Assembly (NCBI RefSeq): GCF_019633745.1
Contig: NZ_CP037968.1
Coordinates: 2,796,789-2,860,788, forward strand
Source of the DNA: Methanofollis formosanus
GTDB taxonomy: Archaea; Halobacteriota; Methanomicrobia; Methanomicrobiales; Methanofollaceae
Reading direction: 5' to 3'
Length of the DNA stretch: 64,000 bases
Positions 1 to 8,079 of this stretch are shown one piece after another. The translations under genes and the position numbers were made by a program. Under the pieces are notes generated by a model, which was not told the origin of the DNA, did no database searches, and saw nothing but the letters and a program-made list of their open reading frames with translations. Numbering within the stretch: position 1 is the stretch's first letter; every line of letters starts with the position of its first letter.

Positions 1-116
1 AGCGGCTCGTCGAGCAACTGGCGCATACCGAGAACCCGTACACCTGCCCGCACGGGCGGCCGACGGTGATTCTTTTTTCGCCGGACGAGATGGCGGCGAT
101 GTTTCGGCGGACGTGA
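1..116 (+). CDS. mutL: DNA mismatch repair protein MutL, C-terminal end (partial)
   Basis: The reading frame enters from the left edge (first full codon at base 3) and ends with TGA at 114-116. The 37 visible residues contain [14 protein letters not shown], the highly conserved CPHGRP signature near the MutL C-terminus, where the endonuclease-type dimerisation domain binds metal. MutL couples MutS mismatch recognition to strand incision. The rest of the gene, and probably mutS, lies outside the window. Identity is firm because this motif is very specific; nothing can be said about its start or promoter. Confidence 0.85.
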   Translation, partial: RLVEQLAHTENPYTCPHGRPTVILFSPDEMAAMFRRT

Positions 117-363
117 GGGGGGAGAGGGCGCCTCCGTCCGAACGATTTGAACTGTTGTCTCGCGCCGGGGGTTTCACCCCCGGACCCCCACGACGAAGAT
201 AGGCAGGGGACGGCACGATGCTCTTCACGATCATGGATGTTGCCTTCTCAGCCTCATTGCCATCCCGAGGGTTCAGGGGAGTATTGGGATGACCTCCATG
301 AAAACGACAGAAAGTTCGGCGACGACCGCACGATTAATGGCATTCAAAATATAATTCCTCTCC
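117..363. repeat. Intergenic GC-hairpin repeat module downstream of mutL
   Basis: A copy of the dispersed GC-rich module covers about 150-225. The perfect stem CCGGGGGT / ACCCCCGG (165-172 and 176-183, loop TTC) is followed by GGACCCCCACGACGAAGATAGG. The remainder carries no gene. TATA-like AT-rich stretches at 331-337 and 346-353 precede the lipoprotein gene at 364. Confidence 0.75.
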
Positions 364-792
364 ATGACCCCTCGCTCCCTCCCCATCGCCCTCTGCATGA
401 TCTTCGCCCTCCTCCTCCTGAGCGCCGGGTGTCTTGCCGGTACCGGCGGCCCGGATCTCGAAAGTCTGTCCCAGGTCAGAGAATCCCTGAACCGGACCCA
501 GGAAGAGTATGACGCACAGGTGGCGTCGGAGCCTGAGAATGCCACGGCGTGGTGCGTCCGGGCCCTGGTCTACCTCAACAACAACGGTCAGAACGAGGAG
601 GCGATGAAGAGTTGCGACCAGGCGCTTGCACTGGACCCGGAATACGGCATGGCCTGGTATGTGAAGGGCGTCGCGCTGGTGAACCTGCAACGATACGATG
701 AGGCGGAGGCGTGTTTCCTGAACGCGTCGAGGTGCGATCCCGAACTGGCGGACAATGCGGCCGGGATGATCCGCCGATATTGTGGGGATTGA
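364..792 (+). CDS. TPR-repeat lipoprotein
   Basis: A 142-residue exported protein. The N-terminus is a short signal peptide with a lipobox (LLSAGC), so it should be lipid-anchored at Cys23 on the outer face of the membrane. Residues 50-125 form about two tetratricopeptide repeats (ATAWCVRALVYLNNNGQNEEAMKS and the following AWYVKGVALVNLQRYDEAEA), a fold used for protein-protein contacts. The partner is unknown. The ATG at 364 keeps the charged residue expected before the hydrophobic core; the ATG at 397 would remove it. A TATA-like box lies about 27 bases upstream, suggesting a leaderless mRNA. It stands alone with no operon partner. Confidence 0.8.
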   Translation: MTPRSLPIALCMIFALLLLSAGCLAGTGGPDLESLSQVRESLNRTQEEYDAQVASEPENATAWCVRALVYLNNNGQNEEAMKSCDQALALDPEYGMAWYVKGVALVNLQRYDEAEACFLNASRCDPELADNAAGMIRRYCGD

Positions 793-830
793 GATGGGGG
801 GAGAGCCGGGTATGGAGCCGCCGTGATCTT

Positions 831-860
831 ATGCGTGATGATGCGTGATGATGCGTGATG
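831..860. repeat. Three tandem copies of a 10-bp unit
   Basis: ATGCGTGATG occurs three times head to tail at 831-840, 841-850 and 851-860, between the TPR lipoprotein and the oxidoreductase gene. It may be a slippage-prone microsatellite. A regulatory role is possible because it lies 86 bases before the next start codon, but nothing else supports that. Confidence 0.9.
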
Positions 861-945
861 CGGGTGAGACAATGAGGTAACTACCCCTCTCTCCCCCTCC
901 ACAACCTTCATATCCCCATGATCCCATCCCGCCCCGGTGGAACCA

Positions 946-1674
946 ATGAAAATCGTGGCATTCAACGGGAGCCCCAGGGCCGAGGAGAGCGGCACCCACG
1001 TCATGGTCGACGCCTTTCTCGAAGGGGCGGCACAGGCGGGCGCCGAGGTGGAGAACGTCTTCCTCGCACGCAAAAAGATCGAACACTGCCTCGGGTGTTT
1101 TCAGTGCTGGGCGTCGCCGGCGGGGCGGTGCGTCCTGAAAGACGATATGGAAGACCTCATCGGGCGCTACTCCGCCGCCGACATCGTCGTCTTTGCAACG
1201 CCGCTTCACAACGACAACATCTCCAGTCACCTGAAGGTCTTCATCGACCGCCTCCTGCCGACCGGAGATCCCCATTTTGAGGTGGACGAAGGGGGAGAGA
1301 CGGTACATCCCACCCGCGGTGGGAAGGTCCCGAAGTTCGTGATGATCTCGAATTGCGGTTTCCCTGAACAGAGCCACTTTCAGGTGCTCAGGCTGCTGAC
1401 GAAGCGGATGGCACGCAACTACAAGACCGAGTTCGTCGCCGAGATCTATCGCGGCGGCGGGCCCTGGCTGACCGAACCGGCCGCTGCGGAGGCGGTCGAG
1501 GGGTACCGGGAACTGGTGCGGGCGGCCGGGGAAGAGGTGGTGACGGCCGGCCGGCTCTCCGAAGAGACGAGAGAGCGCCTCGAACAACCCCTCATCCCGT
1601 CGCCGGATTTTCTCGATTTCTACCGGCAGGGGGTCAACCAGTACTGGGACGACCTGTGGGCCAGGAAGGGCTAG
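946..1674 (+). CDS. Flavodoxin-fold NAD(P)H-dependent oxidoreductase (FMN reductase / iron-sulfur flavoprotein family)
   Basis: A 242-residue soluble protein. The N-terminus KIVAFNGSPRAEESGTH is the FMN-phosphate loop of the NADPH-dependent FMN reductase/WrbA-like family. Residues 48-60 contain CLGCFQCW, the cysteine cluster typical of the group that includes archaeal iron-sulfur flavoproteins. The full four-cysteine cluster spacing is not clearly present, so an Fe-S cluster is not claimed. It probably moves electrons between NAD(P)H or ferredoxin and a small acceptor. ATG 946 was chosen because GGTGG lies just upstream; an in-frame GTG at 937 is the alternative. It is convergent with the next gene. 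Confidence 0.8.
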   Translation: MKIVAFNGSPRAEESGTHVMVDAFLEGAAQAGAEVENVFLARKKIEHCLGCFQCWASPAGRCVLKDDMEDLIGRYSAADIVVFATPLHNDNISSHLKVFIDRLLPTGDPHFEVDEGGETVHPTRGGKVPKFVMISNCGFPEQSHFQVLRLLTKRMARNYKTEFVAEIYRGGGPWLTEPAAAEAVEGYRELVRAAGEEVVTAGRLSEETRERLEQPLIPSPDFLDFYRQGVNQYWDDLWARKG

Positions 1675-1965
1675 GGTCGGTGCTCTGGCCCCCTGATCTC
1701 TCCATTCTGGGCTCTATTATTGATTTCAGGCCCCCCAAATCTGACAGAATGGGCCGCGTTCGGGAAAACAGCATTTTTGAGGTTTTAGGCCGTTCTGCCG
1801 CCGGAAACCGCCCCCATATCCGGCCGAGGGCGGGTTTTCCGGTGGGGTCTGATGTTTGGGTCGGATCGATGCCGTTGAGGGGACGAGAGAGGGCGATAAA
1901 ACGGGCGGAAATCGGCGCGAACCGGGGGCCCGTGGTCTGTCGGAAAAAGGGGTGGCGGTCTCTTC
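1675..1965. terminator. Convergent 3' region with hairpins, no gene
   Basis: 291 bases between two convergent genes, with no credible gene. Imperfect inverted repeats are visible: CCGGAAACCGCCC (near 1801) against GGGCGGGTTTTCCGG (near 1827), and CCATTCTG (near 1702) against CAGAATGG (near 1746). They could help end transcription from either side; no long T-tract accompanies them. Confidence 0.35.
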
Positions 1966-2814
1966 TCAGTACACCCCTTCCCCGGTGATCAGCACGCCTC
2001 TCACCTGATATGTCCCGTTGCACGCCCCCTCGAATTCGTGCCTGATCCTCTCCCGGTACGAGTTCGACTGCCACCCCAGCACCCACCACTGGTTGGTCCC
2101 CTGAAACTCGGTGGAGATGGTGAGGACGTTCTCGTCGTCGGCGTCGTAGGAGAGGATGAACGGCACCTCGATGAGGTGGCCTGAGGCGCCCTCGCTCAGG
2201 TAGTAGTCGCCGTCCATGCCCCCCTCCGACCCGCTGATATTCTCGGTGATCCGGTAGGGCATGAAGAGGGGTTCTTTTCCGAGCGGCGTCCTGGTATCGA
2301 TCTCGTGGTCGACCGCGGTGTCGTACATACTCAGTTCCATCGCGACCGGCACCGGCGTCTCCTCCGAGTATTGGTCTGAATAGATATGCGTCGGTTGGGG
2401 GAGGTCGGATTCGTTCTCGCCCGGCATGGCCAGGATCGGTTCGATCCGGTTGGTGTAGAGCGGAGCGATCCGGTCGGCCGCGATCTTCAGCATCGGCACC
2501 CCGTTCACCTCCTCGATCTCGACCGATATGGTATCCTGATCAAAGTTTTCGAAACTGGTGCGGGAGAGGTCGACGACCGTCTCGTTCTTTCCGGTGGCTG
2601 CGTCGTAATAGGAGGGGAGGGGGACCAGGAGGGTCGCGTTCTCCAGCGGCCCGGTGGTGAAGAGTTCGAGGTCGTAGATGTGGACCGCCTGTGAAGTTTC
2701 CGGTGCGGTGAGCGTGAAGTAGCCCAGGATCAGTGCGAAGGAGACGACCAGGATGGCGACGAGGATGACGAGGGCGAGAGCGATTTTTGTTGCGATGTTT
2801 GGGAGGCTTCCCAT
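1966..2814 (-). CDS. Membrane-anchored extracellular protein, function unknown
   Basis: About 282 residues. A single N-terminal membrane helix (ATKIALALVILVAILVVSFALI) is followed by a roughly 240-residue outer domain rich in beta-strand-like sequence, with several N-glycosylation sequons (NAT, NES, NIS). I do not recognise the outer domain. ATG 2814 was selected because ATATAT at 2838-2843 sits about 27 bases upstream, which fits a leaderless transcript. Longer in-frame starts up to 2991 would put a charged tail before the helix. There are two nearby tryptophans (QWWVLGW) and one cysteine near the C-terminus. No operon partner. Confidence 0.6.
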   Translation of the reverse strand: MGSLPNIATKIALALVILVAILVVSFALILGYFTLTAPETSQAVHIYDLELFTTGPLENATLLVPLPSYYDAATGKNETVVDLSRTSFENFDQDTISVEIEEVNGVPMLKIAADRIAPLYTNRIEPILAMPGENESDLPQPTHIYSDQYSEETPVPVAMELSMYDTAVDHEIDTRTPLGKEPLFMPYRITENISGSEGGMDGDYYLSEGASGHLIEVPFILSYDADDENVLTISTEFQGTNQWWVLGWQSNSYRERIRHEFEGACNGTYQVRGVLITGEGVY

Positions 2815-3075
2815 GGGGAGTTCGTTGACGGTGGGAGATATATGGATGATCATGTGTTGTCTGGGTGGGGATATTTTGGGGTCTGAGCGTTTTGGAAAAA
2901 TCTGTGTCCGGTTCCCAGAACTCATCCGTGAGATCGAAGACTGAAGATATTCCGGTTCACTCATACATTGGTTCTCAAGACTGAAATGCACGAATGGGCC
3001 GTCATCAGTGGGCTGAAAATTGTGCTCTTGTTTGTAAATGGGAGATATTTATGCCTTTAAAGTGCAATTATACAG

Positions 3076-3480
3076 ATGAATACACTGAAGTTACTTTCGG
3101 CGCTTCTTGTTCTTTCTGCAGCGGTTATTCTCACTGCAGGGTGTTCCGGACCAGCAGACAAAGCATATGATTCTCAGTCCATCCAGGCAAATTCAAGTTC
3201 TCATGGGGGGGAGTTGGAAATCGTGTACCGTGAATATGACTGGAGTCAGGAAGGATACCTCCACGTTGGCGGGACCGCAAAAAATGTCGGTGATGAAACC
3301 CTCTCGTCTGCTCAGGTCGATGTCAAATGTTATGACAAAGACGGCGTTCTCCTACGAACGAAGTCTGATCTCGTCAGAGATCTTGAGCCCGGAGAGTCGT
3401 GGGAATATAATGTGACTTATCTGGTTTCGGATATCGAGGGTTATTACAATTTCGAAACTATTGTTGGAAACTGTTCCTAA
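3076..3480 (+). CDS. FxLYD-like domain lipoprotein
   Basis: A 134-residue lipoprotein: signal peptide with lipobox LTAGC (Cys23), a short serine-rich linker, then one domain of about 85 residues. The domain has the pattern HVGGTAKNVGDETLSSAQVDVKCYDKDG, ending in a strand with ESWEYNVTY. That is the FxLYD-type immunoglobulin-like fold found in many archaeal and bacterial lipoproteins. Binding target unknown. A TATA-like box ATATTTAT at 3045-3052 lies about 28 bases before the start, so translation probably begins at or near the mRNA 5' end. Base composition is more AT-rich than neighbours. Confidence 0.75.
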   Translation: MNTLKLLSALLVLSAAVILTAGCSGPADKAYDSQSIQANSSSHGGELEIVYREYDWSQEGYLHVGGTAKNVGDETLSSAQVDVKCYDKDGVLLRTKSDLVRDLEPGESWEYNVTYLVSDIEGYYNFETIVGNCS

Positions 3481-3487
3481 TTTTTTT
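3481..3487 (+). terminator. T-tract terminator after the FxLYD lipoprotein
   Basis: Seven T's begin immediately after the stop codon, with a second T5 run shortly after. Poly-T alone is enough for termination in many archaea. Confidence 0.6.
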
Positions 3488-3602
3488 AACGGCTTTTTAG
3501 AATGCCTTTTCAAGATCTTCTTGCCTTCCCGGACGGATCTTGAGAGTGGAGGCGTTTGGGTCCGGGCTCACGCGAGCTGATCTTTCCAGGGCCCGAAAAA
3601 TG

Positions 3603-4653
3603 AGTTCTGTAGAATCAGGCATGAATCCCTGGCTCAAGCATACGGGATGAAAATTTCTCGTCGTTTGCTCTCTCTCTTTATTCAAGACAGGAGAATCTGG
3701 GGGGATCGTGTTCCATCGCCGCCCCCACCTATCTTCGTCGTGGGGGTCCGGGGTTTTCCCCCGGCGCGAGATTGCGGGAAAGATTTGACGATTCAGGGCG
3801 GTCGATCCATCAGAGGAATTTTCTATCCTCTGCGTATAGGTTTCAAAGGGATATAGCGAGTTCAAACTCTCATGAAAACCTGAAGAGAGGATCGCCAGGA
3901 TCATTTTCATGGAACATATCCCAAAAGTATCCCGAACATGAATCTTCGTCCGTATCAAAACCCTTCATTCCAAAAATTCTGATCGCAGACCTTCCGCTGG
4001 GTGGCTGGTTGCCCCCCGTTCCCCCCGCAGAAGATAGGGTGGAGGACGGTAATCCCCTTTTCAGCATCATCACGTGCGCCTTCCCGCCCCTATCGCAATC
4101 CCGGGGGTCCGGGGGCAGAGCCCCCGGCACGAGCATGCGGGAAGGCAGACCGATCGACGTGCCGCCCTACATAGAGACTAAAAAATGTTCTTCCGCTTTC
4201 TTTCGCCGGGGGGAGACCCCCCGGACCCCCCGAAGATAGGGGTCGGGCGGCAGAGCACCAGGTGAAAGGATAGAAGAAGGCGAGAAATGGATGTTCACGC
4301 TATGAAGAGAAGGGAGTTTTACACCATCATCTTTCTTTATCTCTGGTAGAGGGGGAAGTCAGGAGAGTTTTAGGAGGACCTCATGGTAAACCATCCTCTT
4401 TTCATCACTTCAACCCCCTGTGAACCGAATCCCCCTTCCCTCATGCTTGTGCCGGGGGCGCTGCCCCCGGACCCCCGGGATGAAGATTGGGTCGGGAAGG
4501 CGGAGAGATGACCATGAAGAGGGGGTTGCAATCCGCCACCTATCTTCTCGCGGGGGATCCGGGGGGACGACCGGAGGGAGTCGAGAAGATCTTTGATCTT
4601 CGAACGGCCAGCCCCCCGCAGAAATAGCCATCCTGAGCATTTCTACAAAGCCA
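3603..4653. repeat. Composite intergenic repeat element, about 1.05 kb
   Basis: The left end AGTTCTGTAGAATC (3603) and right end TTCTACAAAGCC (4641-4652) are inverted versions of the family terminus. AAAAATG occurs just outside both ends (3596-3602 and 4654-4660), a possible 7-bp target duplication, though the sequence is low complexity. Inside are the hairpin CATGAA..CTCAAGC module near 3620, GC hairpins near 3745, 4110, 4206-4224, 4455 and 4560, and a 110-bp module at 3805-3912 that recurs at 63296-63405. No open frame here looks like a real protein. Confidence 0.75.
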
Positions 4654-4937
4654 AAAAATGTGAAAAAAAGTTCTGTGAAGGTTGGACGGATCCTGACCAT
4701 CATGAAGCGGTCTGCCATGGGCCGCTCCCGAACACACACCGGCGATACGGCGGTAACGTGCCGGTGTCGGGTTCGAGGTCTTCATTCCCGGAGGAGCAGA
4801 AGGGTCTGCTCATGCCGAGGTATTTCGCCACATCGCTGTGGCATGAACGATCATGAAACGGTCGCGAGGATAAATATGGGCCGTGCGGTGCGAAAGTGAT
4901 CGCCTCTCCGGCGGGGGCTGAGTGTGGGGGGTCGATC
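4654..4937. other. Gene-free stretch with a possible degraded HTH remnant
   Basis: The complement of about 4720-4850 encodes SDVAKYLGMSRPF followed by LPPYRR and a GSGPW stretch. This resembles the excisionase-type helix-turn-helix (HTH_17) used by some antitoxins, but it has no start, no full domain and no conservation that I can test. It is best read as a possible decayed gene or chance. A TATA-like box (ATAAATAT, 4870-4877) belongs to the next gene. Confidence 0.25.
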
Positions 4938-5174
4938 ATGGGAAATATCACCGATACGTACTGTCCTCCTATGGCCGTCACCAGGTATGTGCCCGTATCG
5001 GAAGAGGTGTGGTCCGACCTCTCCGCGTTGAAAGGCCCGGGCCAGACGTACGACGATCTTCTTGCCTCGATGATTGAGCAGGAGAAGAAGCGGCGGTTCG
5101 TTGAGGAGATGGACCGCATCGAGGGGGAAGGGGAGTTTGTGGAGATGGGGTTTGGGGGGCGGGGTTGTGGGTGA
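4938..5174 (+). CDS. Small VapB-like antitoxin-type protein, no partner toxin
   Basis: A 78-residue protein. The core VTRYVPVSEEVWSDLSALKGPGQTYDDLL matches the pattern of the VapB/DUF217-type putative antitoxins, in which a short beta-strand is followed by a helix pair that binds DNA. The C-terminal part is a charged helix that in relatives contacts a toxin. ATG 4938 was chosen for the GGGGGGT ribosome site 8 bases upstream and because a TATA-like box at 4870-4877 predicts a 40-base leader. No RelE, PIN or other toxin gene follows: the next 640 bases are non-coding. It is therefore an orphan or a relic. Confidence 0.6.
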   Translation: MGNITDTYCPPMAVTRYVPVSEEVWSDLSALKGPGQTYDDLLASMIEQEKKRRFVEEMDRIEGEGEFVEMGFGGRGCG

Positions 5175-5202
5175 TTGAGAGGGGGGTGGCTCTCTTTATT
5201 AT

Positions 5203-5694
5203 CCTGAGTTTGCCACCTGGCTTCTGGAGGTGCTTCAAGTCCCATAAATATCCGAAATAGGGCTTTGCAGAATTCCTCTAGATGGTTCTCTTTGACGGGG
5301 GGCTGGCCGCCCCCCGACCCCCCCGCGTGAAGATGGGCGGTGGACGGCAACCCCCTCTTCATCGCCATTTCTTCGCCTTCCCGCTCCTATCTTCGGGGTC
5401 AGGGGGATCTCCCTCCCGAACGTGAACATGAGAAAAGGCGATGGCTTCAGTTCACCGAGGGGTTGAGTGATGAAAAGAAGATGGTCTCTCCAGAGCCCAC
5501 AAGAGTCTGAATAGAATTTGACCGTTGCGTTCAATGTGTGGGTAAAATGCACGTTTTATTATCTGAACGTCAGATCCATCAGAAATTGAAAGCCAAAATG
5601 AGGAGGTTTCAGGAGATATTTTTCCAGATACCTGGAACGGTCAAATTCTATTCTGCCACATTCTGAGAAATGTGAGCGGAGTGGCAAACTTAGG
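5203..5694. repeat. Nested inverted repeats enclosing a family element
   Basis: The outer arms CCTGAGTTTGCCAC (5203-5216) and GTGGCAAACTTAGG (5681-5694) match at 13 of 14 positions as an inverted repeat. A perfect 18-bp inverted pair lies inside (GAATAGAATTTGACCGTT at 5509-5526 and its complement at 5636-5653). The element at 5260-5498 lies within the outer pair. The stretch to 5816 has no gene. It may be a remnant of an older mobile element that a younger repeat entered. Confidence 0.7.
5260..5498. repeat. Dispersed repeat element (239 bp)
   Basis: Bounded by GGGCTTTGCAGAATTCC on the left and TCTCCAGAGCCC on the right, degenerate inverted forms of the family terminus. It contains two GC-rich hairpin modules (near 5296 and 5395) and the module that reads, in reverse, like the 'ACCGAATCCATCGCCTTCC' segment of other copies. 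No direct repeats were seen at its flanks. Confidence 0.65.
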
Positions 5695-5816
5695 CTCAAC
5701 CATCATCCATCGCCATCTTCTCCGAGAGGAAGGCCTGAAAGTTTTGGGATGAATTCCAGAATTATTTGCCCGATCAGAAAAAATACGAATAAAAATAGAT
5801 AGATTTCAAGTTTGAT

Positions 5817-6788
5817 TTATCCCAGTTTCCAGATGGGGGAGTCATCCTCGCTGAGATCAGCCTGAAGGTATGTGGATGCAAGGTCAGAACTGGTTGGGAT
5901 CTCGTAAACAAGGTAACCGGAGGTATGCTCCTTACGTTCGAGGGTGGTACTGGAGTAGATGGAACCGACGCCTTCGAGATATCCGCTTAGATATTTAGGG
6001 GAGTATTCTCTGCCATCAAGAATGAAGGAAAATTCAGACACTCCTGGGGTATAGAACCATGTGGATCCCTCGCCGCCTGAGCCGAGGTGATAGACCTCTA
6101 CAAGCACACAGAGGAACTCCTTCCCTTCCTGCGCCTCATGCTTGGTTGACTTTTCCCCTATCTTTGTGGTGTAATGACTCAACCGCTTGGTTGGCCCGAC
6201 TTTTACCGAGATCGTGTTTCCATGAGGTGCGTCCCTGAACTTGTATCTATCCTCAAGATCGAGGGTCTCAGAATCATCGATATCTCTATTTGCATCCTGA
6301 CCCCAACTCATAAAATCCGTTGAAACACTATCCTCATCTATAATTCTATAGACTCTGGAAACAACAGCAGGTAAGGAGACCTCATTCCCTAATACTGTCG
6401 TATATGATTCTATGCCTACGACCTCTGCATAAATGTCTAACATATCATCTTCCAGTACCCGCACATCTGCATTATTAATTTCAACCCAGACAATATCACC
6501 TGAATATACGCCGAAACCATGACATTTTGTGCTTAATCTAATTATATAGTCTTTATTTCCAGTTTCAGAAACCTGTACTGCTTGACCTGTCAGATGAACA
6601 ACGTTGCCGATATATCTTTCATTATATCTGAACAGGTCATCATATGGAACTTCTATAGAACTAGCGATTATTTCTTGTTTTGACATTCCATCTGTTTGTA
6701 AGTCATGCGAAGATGAAGTGCATCCACAAATCAAACAAAATGACAATAAAATCAATGGGACTGTTAGATAGTATTTTCCCTTAGACAT
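5817..6788 (-). CDS. Lipoprotein with OB-fold-like and DUF4352-like domains
   Basis: About 323 residues. The signal peptide ends in the lipobox LICGC. Residues 40-145 (VVHLTGQAVQV, IVWVEI, DIYAEVVGIESYTTVLG) resemble a tRNA_anti-like OB-fold. Residues 185-310 (EGKEFLCVLVEVYHLG, FSFILDGREYSP, YLVYEIPTSS) follow the DUF4352 immunoprotease-inhibitor-like beta-sandwich pattern common in surface lipoproteins. Its function is unknown, probably envelope-associated. The start at 6788 rather than 6812 puts an AT-rich TATA box (about 6816-6827) at the usual distance. The gene and its promoter are clearly more AT-rich than the surrounding DNA, which may signal transfer. Confidence 0.65.
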   Translation of the reverse strand: MSKGKYYLTVPLILLSFCLICGCTSSSHDLQTDGMSKQEIIASSIEVPYDDLFRYNERYIGNVVHLTGQAVQVSETGNKDYIIRLSTKCHGFGVYSGDIVWVEINNADVRVLEDDMLDIYAEVVGIESYTTVLGNEVSLPAVVSRVYRIIDEDSVSTDFMSWGQDANRDIDDSETLDLEDRYKFRDAPHGNTISVKVGPTKRLSHYTTKIGEKSTKHEAQEGKEFLCVLVEVYHLGSGGEGSTWFYTPGVSEFSFILDGREYSPKYLSGYLEGVGSIYSSTTLERKEHTSGYLVYEIPTSSDLASTYLQADLSEDDSPIWKLG

Positions 6789-7000
6789 GTAATTAAAATA
6801 TGGTGCGATCATCGATAAATATTTTTAAACGGGATTATTTTGCTGATTAGGTCGTTATTGGGGGGACTTTTTGATCTTAAGTTGGATTCTATCATTTAAT
6901 CTGAAATATTTGCGATTTCAAAGTTTTTTCGGGTTATTGTGATTTGAAGATGACCTCCCCTCACAAAGAGGAGAATCATCTCTCCTCTCTCAAAAAAAGA

Positions 7001-7945
7001 TTACTCCAGAGTGATCGTCCCGGCCACCCGCAGACTCCCACCCTCGAGATACGTCACAACCGCCTTCGAACCGTCCTTAAAGACCAGTTCCTTCTCCAGT
7101 TCGACGGTGACGCGGCTGCCCTCCACGGCAACGACCCGCGACGGCAGGAACTGTACCCAGTGCCCCAGATGGAGGACCATCCCCTCAGTAACAGGAGTCT
7201 TCCAGACCGGGACGAGGTCCAGGGTGCCGGTGACGGTGGTCTCGTACCTGAGCGTGGGGTCGTTGGAGAGGACGTAGCCGCGGTCGAGGTCCTCCTCGTC
7301 GACGTTCTTGAGCGCGAGGCCGACGCGGTCGCCCACCGTCGCCTCGTCGAAGTTGTCGTCGTGCTTCTGGATGGAGCGGACGAGTGCCGTCTTCTCGGTC
7401 GGGAAGACCCTGAGGTCGTCGTGCTTCCTGAGCGTACCGTCGGCGACGGTGCCCAGGATCACGGTCCCGATCCCGCGGACATTGAAGAAGTGGTCGATGG
7501 GCACGATGCAGGTCTCCTTCGTCTCGGCGTCGGCATGGGCGCGGGAGGCTTCGTCGAGGAGCCGCTCCCTGAGCACGATGAGGTCGTCCTCCACGCACTC
7601 GTAGCCCTCGAGGCCCAGGCCCTTCAGGAGCGGGGCCACCTGCTCGGGGGCGATGTAGTTGCGCAGCACCAGGAAGCCGCGGGGCACCCCGGCCGCCCGG
7701 AGCATCAGCAGACACTCGCCAAAGACAGCGTCGAGCTGGTCCACCACGATGACCGCCGCGTCGGCCATCGACGCCGCATAAAAGAGCGGGGCGAGACGGT
7801 CGGGATAGCGGGTCGGCTCGATGAAGGTGATCGTATCGGCGCCCTTCTTGAGGTTGTAGAAGGTGATGTCGGTGCTCGTCCCTTTCTTGCCCAGGTCCTT
7901 CGCATACCCGGCGGGGCCCAGCACCGCAACCGTGAGGTTTGCCAT
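7001..7945 (-). CDS. SelB-like EF-Tu family protein with degenerate GTPase site (aSelBL-type)
   Basis: About 314 residues. The N-terminal half has a G-domain-like layout, but the P-loop reads VLGPAGYAKDLGKKGTSTD instead of GHVDHGKT, and no normal NKxD is evident. Residues 170-290 look like EF-Tu domain 2 (VPIDHFFNVRGIGTVILGTVADGTLRKHD) and a domain-3-like barrel. This matches the archaeal SelB-like family described as having lost GTPase motifs; its cellular role is unsettled. It is divergent from the acetate-CoA ligase gene. ATG 7945 gives the N-terminus MANLTVAVLGP; ATG 7972, with GGAG 7 bases upstream, is the alternative start. Confidence 0.7.
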   Translation of the reverse strand: MANLTVAVLGPAGYAKDLGKKGTSTDITFYNLKKGADTITFIEPTRYPDRLAPLFYAASMADAAVIVVDQLDAVFGECLLMLRAAGVPRGFLVLRNYIAPEQVAPLLKGLGLEGYECVEDDLIVLRERLLDEASRAHADAETKETCIVPIDHFFNVRGIGTVILGTVADGTLRKHDDLRVFPTEKTALVRSIQKHDDNFDEATVGDRVGLALKNVDEEDLDRGYVLSNDPTLRYETTVTGTLDLVPVWKTPVTEGMVLHLGHWVQFLPSRVVAVEGSRVTVELEKELVFKDGSKAVVTYLEGGSLRVAGTITLE

Positions 7946-8079
7946 GGTTAGGTATTGGCAGGAGGACGGCATAATGGTTCTCCGGCGGGCAACCGCCCGG
8001 ATCACCGGGTTTCGCCCGGGCCGGATCGAAGCGGCAGATGTATATACTCACCGTCAGAATCGCGGGATGGTGCCGGCAG
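7946..8079. promoter_or_regulatory. Divergent promoter region of the SelB-like and acetate-CoA ligase genes
   Basis: TATATA at 8041-8046 is about 27 bases before the expected transcription start of the plus-strand gene (near 8070). Because the box is nearly palindromic it could also serve the minus-strand gene with a longer leader. A GC-rich inverted repeat (CCGGGTTTCGCCCGG, about 8005-8020) lies between the two. Confidence 0.5.

Noticed and set aside
829-1587. Long reading frame on the strand opposite the oxidoreductase gene
   Set aside because: It mirrors the codons of the flavodoxin-fold gene; the GC-rich third positions keep antisense frames open throughout this genome. No start signals or recognisable motif.
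1966-2991. Longer start for the membrane-anchored protein (at 2991)
   Set aside because: It would put about 59 charged residues before the membrane helix and lies upstream of the TATA box at 2838-2843.
3772-4239. Short frames inside the repeat elements (also near 10300-10900, 50600-51100 and 63100-63600)
   Set aside because: They coincide with the hairpins and change frame between copies, so none is conserved as a protein.
4654-4937. A functional HTH_17 DNA-binding gene on the minus strand
   Set aside because: The resemblance covers only parts of the domain, with no start codon in place; it is kept only as a possible remnant.
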